Below are positions 39,194 through 39,473 of a stretch of DNA of 39,473 nt, one piece after another. Where the stretch lies: NCBI GenBank assembly GCA_002457065.1, contig NTKR01000005.1, positions 1 through 39,473 on the forward strand, read 5' to 3'. The position numbers and the translations under genes are program-made. The stretch comes from an alpha proteobacterium MED-G10. GTDB taxonomy: Bacteria > Pseudomonadota > Alphaproteobacteria > Methylaequorales > Methylaequoraceae. Below the pieces are notes generated by a model. The model did not search any database. It was not told where the DNA came from and was given only the letters and a program-made list of their open reading frames with translations. Position 1 is the stretch's first letter. Every line of letters starts with the position of its first letter.

Positions 39194-39473
39194 TTAAACT
39201 AGTAGTTTTTTACATTTATCAGTTAAATCTCTTACTGCATTAACTGAATTTTTAAATTGTATTTCTTCATCCTTTGTTAGATTTAATTTTATGATCTCCT
39301 CAACACCATTTGAACCAATTCTTACAGGTACTCCAACACAAAGATCACTTACACCGTATTCTCCATCTAAAAAAGCTGAACAAGGTAAAACCTTTTTTTG
39401 ATCATTTATAAATGATTCTAACATCTCAATAGCACTTAACGCTGGAGAATAAAAAGCTGAACTGTTTTTCATA
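39194..39473 (-). CDS. mdh: Malate dehydrogenase, C-terminal fragment (cut by window edge)
   Basis: The last 92 codons of an NAD-dependent malate dehydrogenase enter from the right edge. The segment has SSAFYSPALSAIEMLESFI, VLPCSAFLDGEYGVSDLCVG and VPVRIGSNGVEEIIKLNLTK, matching the C-terminal domain of the lactate-dehydrogenase-like MDH of Alphaproteobacteria. The Met encoded at 39472 is internal, equivalent to LLKxGSAFY in relatives, so the true start is outside the window. It is upstream of sucC in the usual mdh-sucCD order. Confidence 0.93.
   Translation of the reverse strand, partial: MKNSSAFYSPALSAIEMLESFINDQKKVLPCSAFLDGEYGVSDLCVGVPVRIGSNGVEEIIKLNLTKDEEIQFKNSVNAVRDLTDKCKKLLV

Overview
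This window is an AT-rich (about one third G+C by eye), very tightly packed stretch of an alphaproteobacterial chromosome. The evidence for Alphaproteobacteria is gene order: a tlpA-like gene divergent from argH-lptM-lysA; ftsE-ftsX-DUF218-plsC; rplU-rpmA-obgE-proB-proA-nadD-rsfS-rlmH-gpmI-envC-ctpA-rppH; an F1-only atpHAGDC operon; and mdh-sucC-sucD. The low G+C, A/T homopolymers inside genes, frequent stop/start overlaps and near-zero convergent gaps suggest a streamlined, probably marine, lineage. I cannot name it from this sequence. No stretch over 300 bases lacks a gene; the longest gap is 159 bases (18271-18429). I saw no tRNA, rRNA, CRISPR array, insertion sequence or prophage.

Layout. 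1-5732: an ethylmalonyl-CoA (EMC) pathway block, with the 5' end of ethylmalonyl-CoA mutase (ecm, minus, cut by the window edge) divergent from ccr, then mcd, a 64-residue twin-membrane protein, a PduO-type cobalamin adenosyltransferase, etfB and etfA. 5727-8991: thioredoxin-like protein (minus), argH, a 40-residue lipoprotein (LptM-like) and lysA. 8997-11784: ftsE, ftsX, a DUF218 protein and plsC. 11781-13771 (minus): hisC-tyrA. 13865-16370: metX, metW and a glyoxalase II. 16371-18270 (minus): phaA-phaB. 18430-28119: rplU to rppH, a long co-directional run. 28116-32880 (minus): F1 ATP synthase genes atpH-A-G-D-C; 32965-34932 (minus): priA. 34995-36541: DUF484 and xerC. 36546-39473 (minus): mdh (partial), sucC, sucD and a GcvR-like ACT-domain protein.

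How the genes fit together. PhaA and PhaB make 3-hydroxybutyryl-CoA from acetyl-CoA. Ccr reductively carboxylates crotonyl-CoA, Ecm rearranges ethylmalonyl-CoA using adenosylcobalamin (supplied by the adenosyltransferase), and Mcd oxidises methylsuccinyl-CoA, passing electrons to EtfAB. SucCD and Mdh handle the C4 products. The window therefore holds much of a glyoxylate-shunt-independent acetyl-CoA assimilation route. A second theme is division: FtsEX and an EnvC-like degenerate LytM factor are both present, but the FtsE homologue has lost the usual catalytic glutamate and switch histidine.

Most of the window is well-known core metabolism and information processing, and I found no convincing wholly new system. 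The observations most worth a second look are the degenerate FtsE, the compact EMC/cobalamin/ETF block with its HIG1-like small membrane protein, the overlapping hisC/metX divergent promoters, the ACT protein translationally coupled to sucD, the short ATP synthase epsilon, and the absence of any terminator-sized gap at all five convergent junctions.
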